NCBI GenBank assembly: GCA_031264885.1
Contig: JAISDM010000143.1
Span: forward strand, 1-5,223
DNA: 5,223 bases
From: Peptococcaceae bacterium
Lineage (GTDB): Bacteria > Bacillota > Peptococcia > DRI-13 > UBA5745
Reading direction: 5' to 3'
The position numbers and the translations under genes are program-made. The notes beneath the pieces were generated by a model that saw only the letters and a program-made list of their open reading frames with translations, was not told where the DNA came from and did not search any database. Shown here one piece after another: positions 5,170 to 5,223 of the stretch; position 1 is the first letter of the stretch, and every line of letters starts with the position of its first letter.

Positions 5170-5223
5170 GGGGCGGCAGAATGCCGCCCCTACAGTACCG
5201 TGTATGCCGCGTTTGTAGGGGCG
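5170..5223. repeat. REP/BIME-like inverted repeat pair, cut by the window end
   Basis: GGGGCGGCA (5170-5178), the loop GAA and TGCCGCCCC (5182-5190) form a perfect 9-bp hairpin. It is bordered by TACA, so on the minus strand the unit begins TGTAGGGGCGGCA. After a 19-nt spacer the same opening, TGTAGGGGCG, appears on the plus strand at 5214-5223 and runs off the edge. The two units thus diverge from a common spacer, as in paired REP elements. No T-run follows on either strand, so it is not a typical terminator. From memory, such GTAGGGGCGG repeats are common in several anaerobic Firmicutes and other phyla. Confidence 0.65.

Noticed and set aside
5170..5190. Hairpin as an intrinsic terminator
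   Set aside because: No T-run on either side; the neighbouring inverted copy fits a repeat element better.

Overview
The window holds the start of a phosphonate uptake and C-P lyase operon, transcribed entirely on the minus strand, so the operon begins near the right edge and runs off the left edge. In transcription order the genes are phnD (binding lipoprotein), phnC (ATPase), two different phnE permeases, phnG, phnH and the first 93 codons of phnI. The genes overlap or nearly touch: D/C by 4 bp, C/E1 by 8 bp if the first start is used, E1/E2 a 6-bp gap, E2/G by 1 bp, G/H by 4 bp and H/I by 20 bp. This points to one polycistronic message with translational coupling. The transporter captures phosphonates and imports them. 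PhnG, PhnH and PhnI then belong to the core complex that joins the phosphonate to the ribose of ATP. PhnJ and the remaining genes would lie beyond base 1.

Region by region: 1-281 is partial phnI; 262-858 phnH; 855-1286 phnG; 1286-2206 phnE2; 2213-3181 phnE1; 3174-3959 phnC; 3956-4948 phnD. Bases 4949-5223 (275 bp) carry no gene. They hold the phnD ribosome binding site, a good sigma-70/sigma-A-type promoter overlapped by an 11-bp-phased series of TTTACA-like words that resembles a Gram-positive PhoP box, two small palindromes, and at the edge a REP-like inverted repeat pair that the window cuts off.

The organism cannot be named with confidence. It is GC-rich, uses clear AGGAGG-type Shine-Dalgarno sites, and its PhnD is a lipoprotein rather than a freely soluble periplasmic protein. 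With the PhoP-box-like upstream region and a terminal TGTAGGGGCGG-type repeat, this fits a high-GC Firmicute (Clostridia) better than a proteobacterium, but a spirochaete or another gut anaerobe is not excluded.

The pathway itself is well known. The unusual part is that both permease genes begin with long low-complexity extensions built from the same GC-rich repeat DNA (an exact 16-mer is shared). It is read in one frame in phnE1, giving an Arg/Glu/Pro/Ala hexapeptide repeat, and in another frame in phnE2, giving a Gly/Ala-rich stretch. Whether these segments are translated or are leader DNA between genes is the main open question. I saw no sign of a wholly new system.
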